The notes: generated from the letters alone by a model not told the origin. DNA of 64,000 nucleotides from Brevundimonas bacteroides DSM 4726 (GCF_000701445.1 NZ_JNIX01000007.1:417501-481500), one strand, 5' to 3'. Counted from the first letter of the stretch, positions 8,334 to 18,445 are shown. Made by a program: numbers and translations.

Positions 8334-10763
8334 ATGCTGCCCATCCACGCCGTGCTGGACGATCTTAAGGCCGCCGTCGCCGACCATCCGGCGGTGGTGC
8401 TGGCTGCGCCGCCCGGAGCCGGAAAGACGACAGTCGTCCCGTTGGCACTGCTGGACGCCGACTGGCGCGGCGACGGCCGCATCGTGGTGCTTGAGCCTCG
8501 GCGGCTCGCGGCGCGCGCGGCGGCCGAGCGCATGGCGGCGACGCTGGGTCAGGTTCCCGGCGAGACGGTGGGCTATCGGACCCGGCTGCAGAGCTGCATC
8601 GGGCCGAGGACGCGCGTCGAGGTCATCACGGAGGGCGTCTTCACCCGAATGATCCTGGACGATGCTGCGCTGGATGGTGTCGCTGCCGTTCTGTTCGACG
8701 AGTTTCACGAGCGCAGTCTGGATGCCGACCTCGGACTTGCGCTCGCGCGAGACAGTCAGGCGGTGCTGAGGGAGGACCTGAGGCTAGTCGTCATGTCGGC
8801 GACGCTCGACATAGCGGACGTGTCGCGCCTTTTGGGCGGTGCCCCGGCGATAGAGGCGCAAGGCCGGGTTCATCCGGTCGAGACGCTTTATCTCGGCCGT
8901 GATCCATCCGAGCGCATTGAGGACGCCACGGCCCGCGCTTGCCTGATGGCGCTCGGCGAACAGTCGGGCTCGATCCTCGCCTTCCTGCCGGGCCAAGGCG
9001 AAATTCACCGCGTGGCGGGTCTGGTGCGCGATCGGCTGAGGCTGCCGGATGTCGACGTGGTCCCCCTTTATGGCGCGCTGGACAAGGCGGAACAGGACCG
9101 CGCGATCCAGCCCTCGTCGCCCGGACGCCGCAAGCTTGTGCTGGCGACCTCGGTCGCGGAAACCAGTCTGACCATCGAGGGCGTGCGGGTAGTGATCGAT
9201 TCCGGACTATCGCGCGTGCCCCGGTTTGAGCCGTCCAGCGGCCTGACCCGGTTGGCCACTGTCCGCGTCAGCCGGTCGTCGGCCGAGCAGCGACGCGGTC
9301 GCGCGGGCCGGACGGAGCCGGGCGTCTGCTATCGGCTGTGGGACGAGGAGACCACGCGAGGCCTGGTGGCGCATCAGCGCCCGGAGATTCTGGAGGCCGA
9401 CCTTACCGGACTGGCGCTGGACCTTGCCCGCTGGGGCGCGCGGTCGGCCGACGGTCTGGCCTTGCTCGACCCGCCACCTGCCGGGGCTTTCGCCGAGGCG
9501 CGCGCAGTCTTGACCCGCCTGGGCGCGCTGGACGGCGAGGGGACGCTGACGACGCACGGTCGCCGCCTTTCCGGTCTGCCGCTCGCGCCACGGCTGGCTC
9601 ATCTTCTGGCGAAAGCGGCTGATGCAGGCGACCCCGGCCTGGGCGCGCGGATTGCCGCGATACTAAGCGAGCCGGGGCTGGGTGGTCGCGATGTCGATTT
9701 GCGCGATCGACTGCGAGCGTTCGACTGTGATCGCTCGCCTCGCGCGAACGACGTGCGCAAGCTTGCCGAGCGTTGGGCGCGCACGGCCGGTGGTCGCCAT
9801 GACCTCGATGCCCAGGTCGATCCGGGTGCGCTGATCGCTGCTGCGTTTCCGGAACGGGTGGCCAAGGCCAGAGGTAAGCCGGGCGAGGTGCAACTGGCAT
9901 CCGGGCGAGGCGCCTTTCTTGACCCGCATGAGCTCTTGGCCGGTGAGGCCTGGCTGGCGGTCGCCGATCTTGGCGGCGGAGAGACGAGGGACCGCATCCG
10001 TCTGGCGGCCCCTCTCGATCCGACAAGTCTGGAGGATCGGTTGGTGTGCGAGGATCGACTCGTCCGGCAGCCTTCCGGGCGGATGGCGATCCGGCGCATT
10101 CGACGTCTGGGAGCCATAGTGGTCGACGAGCGGACCGTGGGTGCCCCCGACCGCCCCGCAATCACGGCCGCCCTGCGAGCGGAGATCGAACGCGACGGCC
10201 TTGCCGCCTTGCGCTGGGGCGATCGGTCGGCAGCTTTGCGAGCCCGGCTCGGCTTTCTTCACAGGCTGGATCCCGACTGGCCCGATGTGTCCGATACGGC
10301 GCTGGCAACAAACGCAGAGGCTTGGCTATGGCCGCTGCTCGATACGGTCCAGTCGCTGGACGCCGTGTCAGATACGGCGCTGGAGACCGGCCTGAAGTCG
10401 CTCATCCCTTGGGATCGCCAGCGGGATCTCGACGACCTGGCCCCCGCCCGGCTGACGACCCCGCTCGGGTCGGCGGCGATCGACTATGCGGCCGAGGGCG
10501 GACCTCGCGTCGAAATCCGCGTCCAGGAACTGTTCGGCGTGACCAAACATCCGACCGTTGGCGGTGGACGCACGCCCCTGACGCTGGCGCTGCTATCGCC
10601 GGCGCGACGGCCAATCCAGGTCACCGCAGACCTCCCGGGCTTCTGGAAGGGTTCGTGGGCCGCCGTCCGCTCCGAGATGCGCGGCCGCTATCCCCGCCAC
10701 CCCTGGCCGGAAAATCCCGCCGAAGCCGAGCCCACCAGTCGGGCCAAGCCGCGCGGAACCTAG
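8334..10763 (+). CDS. hrpB: ATP-dependent helicase HrpB
   Basis: DEAH-box RNA helicase of 809 residues. It has Walker A in A-P-P-G-A-G-K-T-T (25-33), the E-P-R-R-L-A-A-R-A motif Ia, and the D-E-F-H-E-R-S box near residue 122. V-M-S-A-T-L (motif III) and the Q-R-R-G-R-A-G-R-T motif VI follow. The C-terminal third matches the HrpB_C region, with R-R-P-I-Q-V-T-A-D-L-P-G-F-W near the end. Its cellular role is poorly defined across bacteria. The gene ends with a four-base convergent overlap with the SpoU/TrmH methyltransferase gene. Confidence 0.95.
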   Translation: MLPIHAVLDDLKAAVADHPAVVLAAPPGAGKTTVVPLALLDADWRGDGRIVVLEPRRLAARAAAERMAATLGQVPGETVGYRTRLQSCIGPRTRVEVITEGVFTRMILDDAALDGVAAVLFDEFHERSLDADLGLALARDSQAVLREDLRLVVMSATLDIADVSRLLGGAPAIEAQGRVHPVETLYLGRDPSERIEDATARACLMALGEQSGSILAFLPGQGEIHRVAGLVRDRLRLPDVDVVPLYGALDKAEQDRAIQPSSPGRRKLVLATSVAETSLTIEGVRVVIDSGLSRVPRFEPSSGLTRLATVRVSRSSAEQRRGRAGRTEPGVCYRLWDEETTRGLVAHQRPEILEADLTGLALDLARWGARSADGLALLDPPPAGAFAEARAVLTRLGALDGEGTLTTHGRRLSGLPLAPRLAHLLAKAADAGDPGLGARIAAILSEPGLGGRDVDLRDRLRAFDCDRSPRANDVRKLAERWARTAGGRHDLDAQVDPGALIAAAFPERVAKARGKPGEVQLASGRGAFLDPHELLAGEAWLAVADLGGGETRDRIRLAAPLDPTSLEDRLVCEDRLVRQPSGRMAIRRIRRLGAIVVDERTVGAPDRPAITAALRAEIERDGLAALRWGDRSAALRARLGFLHRLDPDWPDVSDTALATNAEAWLWPLLDTVQSLDAVSDTALETGLKSLIPWDRQRDLDDLAPARLTTPLGSAAIDYAAEGGPRVEIRVQELFGVTKHPTVGGGRTPLTLALLSPARRPIQVTADLPGFWKGSWAAVRSEMRGRYPRHPWPENPAEAEPTSRAKPRGT

Positions 10764-11560
10764 AGACTGTCCGTCACCGCATAGGCCATGATGCCTGTGG
10801 CGACCGCCAGGTTCAGGCTGTCGGCGCGACCTCGCATGGGGATCTTCACGGCGACGTCGCAAGCCTGAGCGAGCTGATCCGTCAGACCCGCCTGCTCATT
10901 GCCCATGAGGATGAGGCTGGGGTTGGCATAGGCGGCCTCGCGATAGCCGACCGTCGCGTCCAGGCGGGTTCCCACGACCGAGCCGGGCCAGCCTTCGCGC
11001 CAGGCGAGGAATGTGTCCGGCGTTGTCCGCGTGACTGATACGGCGAAAACCGACCCCATCGTCGCCCGCACGGCCTCGACCGAGAAGGGATCGACGCAGT
11101 CGCCAATCAGGATCACGCCGCCGCAGCCCGCGCTGTCAGCCGTACGGATGATGGTGCCAAGGTTGCCGGGATCGCGCACCTGCTCCAGGGCGATCCAGCA
11201 AGGAGCGGCCTCGGGCTTCAGGCTGTCTAGCGGCGCAAAGGTCTGCTCGAACACGCCCAGAACCGTCTGCGGGTTCTCCTTGCGGCTGATCTTCTCCAGG
11301 ATCGGGTGGGTGACCGTGAGGACCTCACCGCCCGCGCGGACTGTCTCCGCCTTCGCCCGCTCCAGCAGAGGGTGAGCGCGCGCCTCCAGACCGACCAGCA
11401 GCATCTTTGGGGCCCGACCCTGATCCAGCGCCTCGCCGATGAACTTCAGCCCCTCGGCCAGAAACTGGCCGGTCGCCTCGCGCTCCTTGCGCATGTGTAG
11501 CGCGCGCACGGCCTTGACCGTGTCGTTGGTCAGGGAGGTGATCAGCCGGGGCTCACTCAT
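10760..11560 (-). CDS. TrmH/SpoU-family RNA 2'-O-methyltransferase
   Basis: A 266-residue SPOUT methyltransferase that methylates a ribose 2'-OH in rRNA or tRNA using SAM. An N-terminal substrate-binding domain (about 1-95) with R-K-E-R-E-A-T-G-Q-F-L-A-E-G is followed by the trefoil-knot domain. That domain shows motif 1 D-P-G-N-L-G-T-I-I-R-T-A, motif 2 L-I-L-M-G-N-E-Q-A-G-L and motif 3 I-P-M-x-G-x-x-x-S-L-N-L-A-V-A. The start at 11560 overlaps the stop of the upstream methyltransferase gene by four bases, so the two form an RNA-modification operon. The target nucleotide cannot be identified from sequence. Confidence 0.92.
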   Translation of the reverse strand: MSEPRLITSLTNDTVKAVRALHMRKEREATGQFLAEGLKFIGEALDQGRAPKMLLVGLEARAHPLLERAKAETVRAGGEVLTVTHPILEKISRKENPQTVLGVFEQTFAPLDSLKPEAAPCWIALEQVRDPGNLGTIIRTADSAGCGGVILIGDCVDPFSVEAVRATMGSVFAVSVTRTTPDTFLAWREGWPGSVVGTRLDATVGYREAAYANPSLILMGNEQAGLTDQLAQACDVAVKIPMRGRADSLNLAVATGIMAYAVTDSL

Positions 11561-12459
11561 GCCGTCCAGCGCGCGAAGAAGCTGAGCCCGATGGCTCGGG
11601 CGTCGGGGCCGTCCTCCGACAAGGCCAGTTCGCCCCAGTCGATGCGGCCGGCGCGGTTCTGCGTCGCCTCGGCCATCAGATGGGCCAGCGAAAGCCCAGA
11701 GATACGGGCAGCGTATGCGTTCAGTAGCAGGAAGTCGGCATCCTCGGCGAGCAACGCGGCGCAGTCCTTGAGCAGACCGGGTAGGTCCTCGAACAGTCGC
11801 CAGACCTCGCCCGTCGGACCCCGGCCATATTTGGGCGGATCGAGGATGATCCCCTGATACTTCGACCCACGCCGGACCTCGCGCGCGACGTACTTGCGCG
11901 CGTCCTCGACGATCCAGCGGATGGGGTGGTCGGACAGGCCAGACAGTTCGGCGTTCTCGCGCGCCCAGGCCACCGACTTCTTTGACGCATCGACATGGGT
12001 CACTTCGGCTCCGGCGGCGGCGCAGGCCAGCGACGCCACGCCGGTGTAGCCGAACAGGTTCAGAATCTTCGGCCGGCTCAGGCGCCGGATGCGTCCGCCC
12101 AGCCAGTCCCAGTTGGCCGCCTGCTCCGGGAAGAACGCCAGATGCCGGAACGGCGTGAACCGCCCGGTGAACCGTACGTCGCGCCAGGCCAGAGGGAAGG
12201 TCTCCAGCGCGCGGCCAGCGAACCTCCAGCGTCCAGCCTCGTCCTCGTCGTCCGGATCGAAGACCGCGTCGGCTGCCTCGAAGGCTTCCGCATCGTGCGG
12301 CACCCACCAGCACTGCGGCTCAGGGCGGACGACCGTGTGGCGTCCGTAGCGTTCCAGCTTGCGCCCGCCACCGCTGTCCAGAAGCGCATAGTCCGGCCAC
12401 GCTCGGGTCAGCAGCGTCTCGGGCACTTTGGACAGGATGGGCGGCATCGGCGAGCCCAT
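11557..12459 (-). CDS. Class I SAM-dependent rRNA methyltransferase (RlmI/RlmK-like)
   Basis: A 300-residue Rossmann-fold methyltransferase. The SAM-binding motif is L-N-L-F-G-Y-T-G-V-A-S-L (about 135-146), followed by V-T-H-V-D-A-S. The catalytic-type motif I-I-L-D-P-P-K-Y-G-R-G-P carries the D-P-P-K signature of the RlmI/RlmK RNA methyltransferase family. It lacks the N-terminal PUA domain of RlmI and is shorter. It is translationally coupled to the following TrmH-type gene (four-base overlap) and follows the glycosyltransferase gene by seven bases. Confidence 0.88.
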   Translation of the reverse strand: MGSPMPPILSKVPETLLTRAWPDYALLDSGGGRKLERYGRHTVVRPEPQCWWVPHDAEAFEAADAVFDPDDEDEAGRWRFAGRALETFPLAWRDVRFTGRFTPFRHLAFFPEQAANWDWLGGRIRRLSRPKILNLFGYTGVASLACAAAGAEVTHVDASKKSVAWARENAELSGLSDHPIRWIVEDARKYVAREVRRGSKYQGIILDPPKYGRGPTGEVWRLFEDLPGLLKDCAALLAEDADFLLLNAYAARISGLSLAHLMAEATQNRAGRIDWGELALSEDGPDARAIGLSFFARWTA

Positions 12460-12465
12460 AGGCCG

Positions 12466-13869
12466 TCAGGCGGCCTCCCGTCCAGCCGCCGCCTCATTCC
12501 GCGACGCCGGCTCTGCGAAATGGGCGGTCTTGTCCCAGGCGAAGGGCTCGCTGATCAGCCGCCAGACCGCGTGGACGAAGGCCAGGCTAAGCAACGACCA
12601 ATACGCCGGGGCGGAGATCATATCGCTCAGGGTGTAGCTCATACCGGCCCGTCGGCACCCGATCGCAGCGTTGACCCACGCTGCCAAGGTGCCGATGGCG
12701 AGCACGCCCATCGCAAATGTCGGCGTTTCGGGTGGCAGATCCGCCGCCATGGCGATCAGCACCGTGGCCAGCAGCCAGGCCAGCGACAGGGCATGGACTG
12801 CTGCCGATGCGATGGCGGCTCCTAGCGTCATGGTCAATGCGATCCCGCCGCGCCAACCCAGGCCCCGAACGTCACGCGTATGCACGCCCCATGTCTGCAT
12901 GAAGCCTTTCAGCCACCGTGTGCGCTGGGGCAGCCAATGCTCGAGATCGCCCGGCGGCGGCTCGTATGTCGGCCGGCTCAGAACATCGAGGCGCCCACCG
13001 CCGCGCCAGATGCGAAAGCCGATGTCGGCGTCCTCGGTGACATTGTGGCTGTCCCACCCGCCGATGGCGCGTAGCGCCGCGACCCGAAAATGATTGCTGG
13101 TGCCCCCAAGCGGAAATGGAAGTCCGAGGCGAGCGAGGCCAGGCAGTGTCACCTCGAAAAGCGAGGCGTATTCGATGGCGAACTGGCGATCGAGGAAAGC
13201 GCTACCTGTAACCCGTGGAGCTCGGATGCGCAGCGGTGCCTGCAGCGCCCAGAGATCCGCCGACCCTTCGGCCGCGAAGGCGGCCGCCGCCTCACGGAGC
13301 TGCAGTGGGTCGGGATCGTCTTCGGCGTCATAAACGGTCACGAGCTCGCCTGTCGCTGCGGCTAGTCCGAGGTTCAGGGCTCGAGGCTTGGTTCGAGGCA
13401 CCCCATCGGGCGCGACGGTCACGCTGAGCCAAGGGGGGAGCTGGAGAGCGTCGATCTGAGCGCGGGTCTCATGGTCATCGGCTTCAAGCAGCAGAAAGCC
13501 TTCGAGTTGGTCCCGAGGATAGTCGATCCTCGAAAGTCGCTCGACCAGTTGGCCCGCGACTTCCGCTTCCTGGAAGAGGGCGACCAGGATCGTGTAGCGC
13601 GGCAGCGCGTCAGACGGCTTGTGAAGTGGCGAGGGTGGCAGGCTTGAGACCAGCAGCAGGGCGCGCCAGCCCGCAGCGGCCAGAAAGCCGGCCTGGACCG
13701 CCACGATCAACAGAATGAGCGTGAGTTCCCCATCCGCAAGGACAGCGCTGCCCAGCGCGAGCGCGAGAACCGAGATCAGAAGAGCCTGAGCCCACGACGG
13801 GGTCTGCCGCGCGGCGTATTCCCCAAACACCACGGGTGCGCTCGGTTGCGCTTGATCTTGCCCCTCCAC
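12466..13869 (-). CDS. Membrane glycosyltransferase family 2
   Basis: A 467-residue processive-type GT2 enzyme. Two hydrophobic helices lie near 28-70. The cytosolic catalytic domain has a DxD-like Y-D-A-E-D-D-P, the acceptor-site T-E-D-A-D-I-G-F-R, and the Q-R-T-R-W-x-K-G motif (QxxRW). At least three C-terminal membrane helices follow. This architecture is shared by cellulose synthase-like and exopolysaccharide synthases that polymerise and extrude glycans. No partner genes for a known polysaccharide are nearby, so the product is unknown. A TetR regulator is divergent across a 147-base gap and could control it. Confidence 0.88.
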   Translation of the reverse strand: MEGQDQAQPSAPVVFGEYAARQTPSWAQALLISVLALALGSAVLADGELTLILLIVAVQAGFLAAAGWRALLLVSSLPPSPLHKPSDALPRYTILVALFQEAEVAGQLVERLSRIDYPRDQLEGFLLLEADDHETRAQIDALQLPPWLSVTVAPDGVPRTKPRALNLGLAAATGELVTVYDAEDDPDPLQLREAAAAFAAEGSADLWALQAPLRIRAPRVTGSAFLDRQFAIEYASLFEVTLPGLARLGLPFPLGGTSNHFRVAALRAIGGWDSHNVTEDADIGFRIWRGGGRLDVLSRPTYEPPPGDLEHWLPQRTRWLKGFMQTWGVHTRDVRGLGWRGGIALTMTLGAAIASAAVHALSLAWLLATVLIAMAADLPPETPTFAMGVLAIGTLAAWVNAAIGCRRAGMSYTLSDMISAPAYWSLLSLAFVHAVWRLISEPFAWDKTAHFAEPASRNEAAAGREAA

Positions 13870-14016
13870 CGCGCTTGGCTAACGCCCTCTTGTCCGCCCG
13901 GCAAGAGCGTGGCTTCGGAGGTTCAAGGGCGCTATGCACCGCTTTCCAGGCGCTTCTGCGCTTATTCTTACAAGGGCGACGGCTTGTCCGAGATTTCGAG
14001 CGTTCGTGACCTGTCG

Positions 14017-14625
14017 ATGCGATCCGCGCGCAAGCCCAAGGGCGAGGGCCATGCCCGGCGGGCTGAAATCCTTGCCGCGGCAGAACGCATCTTCGTGGAG
14101 GTCGGGTACGAGGGCGCGACGATCCGCAAGATCGCCGACGAGGTGGGCCTCTCTTCGACCGCCCTCTACATGCACTTCTCCGAGAAGAGCGAAATCCTCC
14201 ACGAGATCTGCCGCGGAGCCTTTCAGAAGCTCAAGGACGCAAACGCCGCAGTGATCGCGGCTGACGCCGCGCCGGAAGTGAGGCTCAGGCGTCTGCTGGA
14301 AGCCTACGTCGACTTCGGCTTCGCCAATCCGAACGCCTACCGCCTGATCTACCTCACTCGTCCGGTGGAGGCCCGTGAAGGGGCCGAGACGGCGGCCCAG
14401 TCCCTAGGAGCGGAGCTCTACCGCTCCTTCGAAGCGATCGTCGCTTCGGTCGATGCCCAAGGACGCCTCAACGGAGAGGTTCGCGCCGTTTCACAGGCCC
14501 TGTGGGCGGCTGCTCACGGCATGGTGTCGCTGATGATCACCAAACCCTACTTCGATTGGGTCGATCGCGAACGCCTGGTCCGCACGCAGTTCGATGCCCT
14601 GTTCGCCGGCCTGCTCAGGCCCTGA
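14017..14625 (+). CDS. TetR/AcrR-family transcriptional regulator
   Basis: A 202-residue regulator. The N-terminal helix-turn-helix domain runs A-R-R-A-E-I-L-A-A-A-E-R-I-F (about 12-25), then G-Y-E-G-A-T-I-R-K-I-A and L-S-S-T-A-L-Y-M-H-F, the canonical TetR pattern. The C-terminal ligand domain is variable and contains W-A-A-A-H-G-M-V-S-L-M, typical of the TetR_C_33-like group. The start at ATG 14017 is preferred; an in-frame TTG at 13984 is possible. The nearest candidate target is the divergent GT2 gene; no operator is evident by eye. Confidence 0.88.
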   Translation: MRSARKPKGEGHARRAEILAAAERIFVEVGYEGATIRKIADEVGLSSTALYMHFSEKSEILHEICRGAFQKLKDANAAVIAADAAPEVRLRRLLEAYVDFGFANPNAYRLIYLTRPVEAREGAETAAQSLGAELYRSFEAIVASVDAQGRLNGEVRAVSQALWAAAHGMVSLMITKPYFDWVDRERLVRTQFDALFAGLLRP

Positions 14626-14632
14626 GCACCGT

Positions 14633-16717
14633 TCAGGGAGCGTACGGCCGCGGGCCGTTGTACCCGCGAGCGATGTCCTGGGAGGTCGTCAGGGGCGCGG
14701 AGCCGCCGTTCAGGCGGGCCTTGTAGACCGCCATGTTTTCCATGACCCGCATCATGTAGTTGCGTGTCTCGGTGAAGGGCGCGCACTCGATGAAGTCGAC
14801 AGGATCGACCCCGCCGCCGGCGACACCGCCGCGCGGGTCGCCACACCGCGCCGTCCATTGAGGCGGACGTGCCGGGCCTGCGTTGTAGCCAACGGTGGTC
14901 AGGAGCATCGAGCCCGAGAACTGATTCATCAGTTCGCCCAGATGATAGCTGCCCAGAGTCATGTTGTAGTCCGGGTCCCACAGTCGCTCGGCCGAATAGG
15001 GCATGCTCAGACGACGAGCCACACCCGAGGCCGTCGATGTCAGGAACTGCATCATGCCGCGCGCGTCGGCTGACGATCGGGCGCGGGGATCGAAGCTGGA
15101 CTCCTGGCGGGTGATGGCCAGGGTGAAGGGCAGGGGTGCCGCACCCGGCACCTCCGGCGGGATGCGGATCGGGTACTGACGCTCGGGCATCAGGAAGCCG
15201 CGCTGGCTGGCGGCGCGTCCGACCATCATGGCCGCGAAGCCGTCGCCATACCCTCGCGTCATGTCCATCAGCAGCGCGAGATCGGTTGCGCCCGGCAGGA
15301 CGTCGTCGGCCTGATAGGCGAAGACGCGATACAGGCTCATCTCACCCGTCTCGCCGAGGATACGGGCCGCGCGGACCAACTCGTTAGCCTCGAAGCGGAC
15401 CCGATCGGCGTCGGTGATCACCGGGTCGGCCGGGAGCGTCAGGGTGGTGATCCCGGCCTTCTCCGCGGCGAGCTGGCCGTAGAAGGTCTGTATGTGGCGG
15501 CCGCCCGCCGAATAGTAGCTCTGGGACGAGGCACGATCGCCCTGTGCCTCGGCGGCGCGGCCGAGCCAGTAGAGGGCGCGCCCCTGGGTGATCGGGGTCT
15601 GGGAGGACTGGCGCAGCGTCTCAAAGTGCTGGGCGGCGCGGGCGGGGTCGTTCAGCTTGGTCAGGGCAACCCAGCCGGCGAAGAACTCGGCGTCGACCTT
15701 GCGTTCGCCGCCGGGGAAGCCGTGGCCGGCCATGGCATCGTAGGCGGCGCGCCACTCGCGACGTTCCAGGGCGTCGAGGAAGTAGTTGCGGCGCTCCGAC
15801 CACAGGCTGTCCTGGCCTTCCTGATGCGAGGGGGCGGCAGGAAGGTTTGCCAGGACGGCGAAGCCCTCTGACTGGCGATCGGCGGCCCGCAGGATGCGGG
15901 CGCGTTCAAACGCGATGACGGGGTCGGCCGCCTGGGACGGCGAGAGATTGGCGATCACGCCTTCGGTGCTGTACGCGGTCCGCAACGACATCGCGGCGTT
16001 AGCGATGGCCTGTCGCTCGGGCGAGGCATAGGCGAGCATTGCGCGCGTGGCGGGGCCGTGGGGCCCCAGTAGCAGCATGTTCAGCCGGGCGTCGTGATCG
16101 GCCTGCGTCAGCCAGGCGCCCCAGCGGCCGAGGATGCGGGTCTGGGCGGCGGCGTCGAAGCTGCGGGTGCGCCACCACTCGCCGATCAGGGCGCGGGCCT
16201 CGGCGGAGCGGCCCCGCTGCTCGAAGGCGTCTGCGAGCGCGATGGCGCCCTCGACTGTCGCGGGCCGGCGTTCGCCGAAGAAGGCGAGGGCCGCGTCCGG
16301 ACCTACGGCAGCGCGGTCCAGCGCTCTTTCACCGGCGGACAGGCGAGCCTCCTCGCGCGGCCAGCCGGACATGGTGCGGATATCCTCGGACAGCTCGGCG
16401 TAGGAGAGCTGCTCCGCCGATGTATCGATCAGGGCCCATTCAACGAGCTTGCGCGCCGTCGGGTCGCCGATGGAGGCGACGGCGTTCCTCGTGCCGACAA
16501 CGTCGCGGGCGCGGGCGGCGGCCAGACCTTCGCGGAACAGGGCGGTGTCGGCGTCATTCAGGACGCGGGGCTGGTAGCCGGCCGTCGGGGCCACCGTCGC
16601 GGACTGCTGATACGGCATGCCCTGACGGTTCAGGTCCGCCGTCGTTTGGGGAAACGGCGAGAGCGCGGCAATCAGGGCCGCAAGGCTGGTGGCTAGCATG
16701 AAGTGTCCGATCCCCAT
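14633..16717 (-). CDS. Soluble lytic murein transglycosylase
   Basis: Periplasmic enzyme that cleaves the MurNAc-GlcNAc bond to give 1,6-anhydro products. From ATG 16717 it has 694 residues with a signal sequence (hydrophobic run near 8-23). A long alpha-superhelical U-domain follows, and the C-terminal SLT domain has the catalytic glutamate in A-I-T-R-Q-E-S-S-F-D. After it come A-R-G-M-M-Q-F and Y-N-M-T-L-G-S-Y-H-L, matching the Slt70 family 1 pattern. It is convergent with the TetR gene and divergent from dapA across 96 bases. Confidence 0.92.
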   Translation of the reverse strand: MGIGHFMLATSLAALIAALSPFPQTTADLNRQGMPYQQSATVAPTAGYQPRVLNDADTALFREGLAAARARDVVGTRNAVASIGDPTARKLVEWALIDTSAEQLSYAELSEDIRTMSGWPREEARLSAGERALDRAAVGPDAALAFFGERRPATVEGAIALADAFEQRGRSAEARALIGEWWRTRSFDAAAQTRILGRWGAWLTQADHDARLNMLLLGPHGPATRAMLAYASPERQAIANAAMSLRTAYSTEGVIANLSPSQAADPVIAFERARILRAADRQSEGFAVLANLPAAPSHQEGQDSLWSERRNYFLDALERREWRAAYDAMAGHGFPGGERKVDAEFFAGWVALTKLNDPARAAQHFETLRQSSQTPITQGRALYWLGRAAEAQGDRASSQSYYSAGGRHIQTFYGQLAAEKAGITTLTLPADPVITDADRVRFEANELVRAARILGETGEMSLYRVFAYQADDVLPGATDLALLMDMTRGYGDGFAAMMVGRAASQRGFLMPERQYPIRIPPEVPGAAPLPFTLAITRQESSFDPRARSSADARGMMQFLTSTASGVARRLSMPYSAERLWDPDYNMTLGSYHLGELMNQFSGSMLLTTVGYNAGPARPPQWTARCGDPRGGVAGGGVDPVDFIECAPFTETRNYMMRVMENMAVYKARLNGGSAPLTTSQDIARGYNGPRPYAP

Positions 16718-16813
16718 TCGTGACGGTTGCGGGTTCGACCCCGGCAACCTACCCTCTCGCGCTCTTCAAGCGGCGACTGCCGCCCATCCCCCACGCAAGG
16801 CCTGACTGTTCCA

Positions 16814-17695
16814 ATGACCGCCCCCTTGTTCAAGGGCGTGATCACCGCCCTGATCACACCTCTTCGTGACGGAAACGTGGACGAGGCCGCGTTCGAAGCC
16901 TTGCTGGAACGCCAGATCGCGGCCGGGGTTCACGGCGTCGTGCCCATGGGGACGACCGGAGAGAGCGCTTCCCTGACGCCCGACGAGCATCGCCGCGTGG
17001 TCGAACTGTGCGTCCGTGTCGCAGCAGGTCGGGTGCGGGTCATCGCGGGCTGCGGCGCTTCGGCCACCGACAAGGCCATCGATCTGGTGCGCCATGCCAA
17101 GACCGTCGGGGCCGATGGGGCGCTGGTGGTGACGCCCTACTACAACCGGCCTTCGCAGGCGGGGCTGAAGGCGCATTTCGAGGCGATCGCCGAGGCCGTG
17201 CAGCTGCCCGTCCTGCTCTACAACGTGCCGGGGCGGACGGGCGTCGATCTGGCCGATCAAACCGTGGCCGAGCTGGCGGCCCATCCAAATGTCGTGGGCA
17301 TCAAGGACGCGACGGGCGACCTCGCCCGCGTCAGCTGGATGCGGGCCAACATCAGCGGTCAGTTCGACCTGATCTCGGGCGATGACGCGAGCTTCCTGGG
17401 CTATGTCGCCCACGGTGGCGTCGGCGTGATCTCGGTGACGTCCAACGTCGCCCCCGAGGCGATGGTGGCCCTGTGGAACGCCATGCAGGCGGGTGACCTG
17501 GCCTTGGCCCGGTCGTGGCAGGATCGCTTGATCGGGCTGCACCGCGGGCTGTTCGCGGATTCGTCGCCGTCGCCGGCCAAGTATGCTCTGTCGAAGCTGG
17601 GCCTGTGCGGGGAGGAGGTCCGCCTGCCGCTCGTTCCAACCCGCGATGAGGTCAAGCCCTTGATTGATGCGGCGATGGCGGCGGCGGGGCTGTAA
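16814..17695 (+). CDS. dapA: 4-hydroxy-tetrahydrodipicolinate synthase
   Basis: Condenses pyruvate with aspartate semialdehyde in the diaminopimelate/lysine pathway. The 293-residue TIM-barrel protein shows G-T-T-G-E-S-A-S-L (about 44-52). The proton-relay tyrosine sits in Y-Y-N-R-P-S-Q and the next strand is L-Y-N-V-P-G-R-T. The Schiff-base lysine is in G-I-K-D-A-T-G, followed by S-G-D-D-A-S. ATG 16814 was chosen because it aligns with the normal family start; the longer upstream frame lies in the promoter region. Its stop overlaps the smpB start by one base (TAATG), so dapA-smpB is an operon. Confidence 0.96.
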   Translation: MTAPLFKGVITALITPLRDGNVDEAAFEALLERQIAAGVHGVVPMGTTGESASLTPDEHRRVVELCVRVAAGRVRVIAGCGASATDKAIDLVRHAKTVGADGALVVTPYYNRPSQAGLKAHFEAIAEAVQLPVLLYNVPGRTGVDLADQTVAELAAHPNVVGIKDATGDLARVSWMRANISGQFDLISGDDASFLGYVAHGGVGVISVTSNVAPEAMVALWNAMQAGDLALARSWQDRLIGLHRGLFADSSPSPAKYALSKLGLCGEEVRLPLVPTRDEVKPLIDAAMAAAGL

Positions 17696-18180
17696 TGGCG
17701 CCGCAGAAGGAAAAGGCCCCCATCACCACGGCCAAGGTGATCGCCGAGAACCGGCGCGCGCGCTTCGACTACTTCCTGGAGGACAACCTCGAGGCCGGGA
17801 TCCAGTTGCTGGGCACCGAGATCAAGGCCCTGCGCGACGGCCGGGCCAACATCGCCGAGAGCTATGCGGCGGTGGAGGGACGCGAGATCGTCCTGATCAA
17901 CGCCGACATCCCGCCCTACAAACAGGCCAACCGTTTCAACCACGAGCCTCGCCGGCCGCGGAAGCTGCTGCTGCACAGGAAGCAGATCGACCGGCTGATC
18001 GGCGCGGTCCAGAAGGACGGCCAGACCATCATCCCGGTGAAGCTGTACCTGAACGCCGACGGCAAGGCGAAACTGGAGATCGCGCTCGCCAAGGGCAAGA
18101 AGCTGCATGACAAGCGCGAGGCAACCGCCGAACGCGACTGGCAGAGGGACAAGGCTCGGCTGATGCGCGACAAGGGCTGA
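17695..18180 (+). CDS. smpB: SsrA-binding protein SmpB
   Basis: RNA-binding partner of tmRNA in trans-translation, rescuing stalled ribosomes. The 161-residue protein has N-R-R-A-R-F-D-Y-F near the start, the G-T-E-I-K-A-L-R motif (about 43-50) and I-P-P-Y-K-Q-A-N. Further on are R-P-R-K-L-L-L-H and the basic C-terminal tail with G-K-K-L-H-D-K-R. Coupled to dapA by a one-base overlap. Its RNA partner ssrA lies 23 kb away in the same window. Confidence 0.97.
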   Translation: MAPQKEKAPITTAKVIAENRRARFDYFLEDNLEAGIQLLGTEIKALRDGRANIAESYAAVEGREIVLINADIPPYKQANRFNHEPRRPRKLLLHRKQIDRLIGAVQKDGQTIIPVKLYLNADGKAKLEIALAKGKKLHDKREATAERDWQRDKARLMRDKG

Positions 18181-18378
18181 GCCGCGGCGGACGAAAAATA
18201 GAGTCCGTTGAGTCCGCTGGCTCCACATCGCGCAGTGGACGGGTTCGATTGTCAAAGACCGCTACGACCGCACCTTACACCGCCCATGCGTCGAATCTGG
18301 ACGCAGCCTCACGCAGGTCGCGAATTTTGATGGAGGAGAGTTCGATGGTTCGGTCAGAGGAACGCTCCCCAAAAACAA

Positions 18379-18393
18379 GAACAAAGCAAGAAC
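18379..18393 (+). promoter_or_regulatory. Putative LexA (SOS) box
   Basis: GAAC-AAAGCAA-GAAC is a perfect match to the alphaproteobacterial direct-repeat LexA site (GAAC-N7-GAAC, or GTTC-N7-GTTC on the other strand). It lies 53 bases before the ATG of the 92-residue cysteine protein, inside an otherwise non-coding 265-base gap after smpB. The rest of that gap shows no other clear gene or hairpin. Confidence 0.6.
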
Positions 18394-18445
18394 TTTCTCT
18401 TGCGATCCGTCTCACGGCCGCGTTTCCTGCGGGCGGAGAACCGGC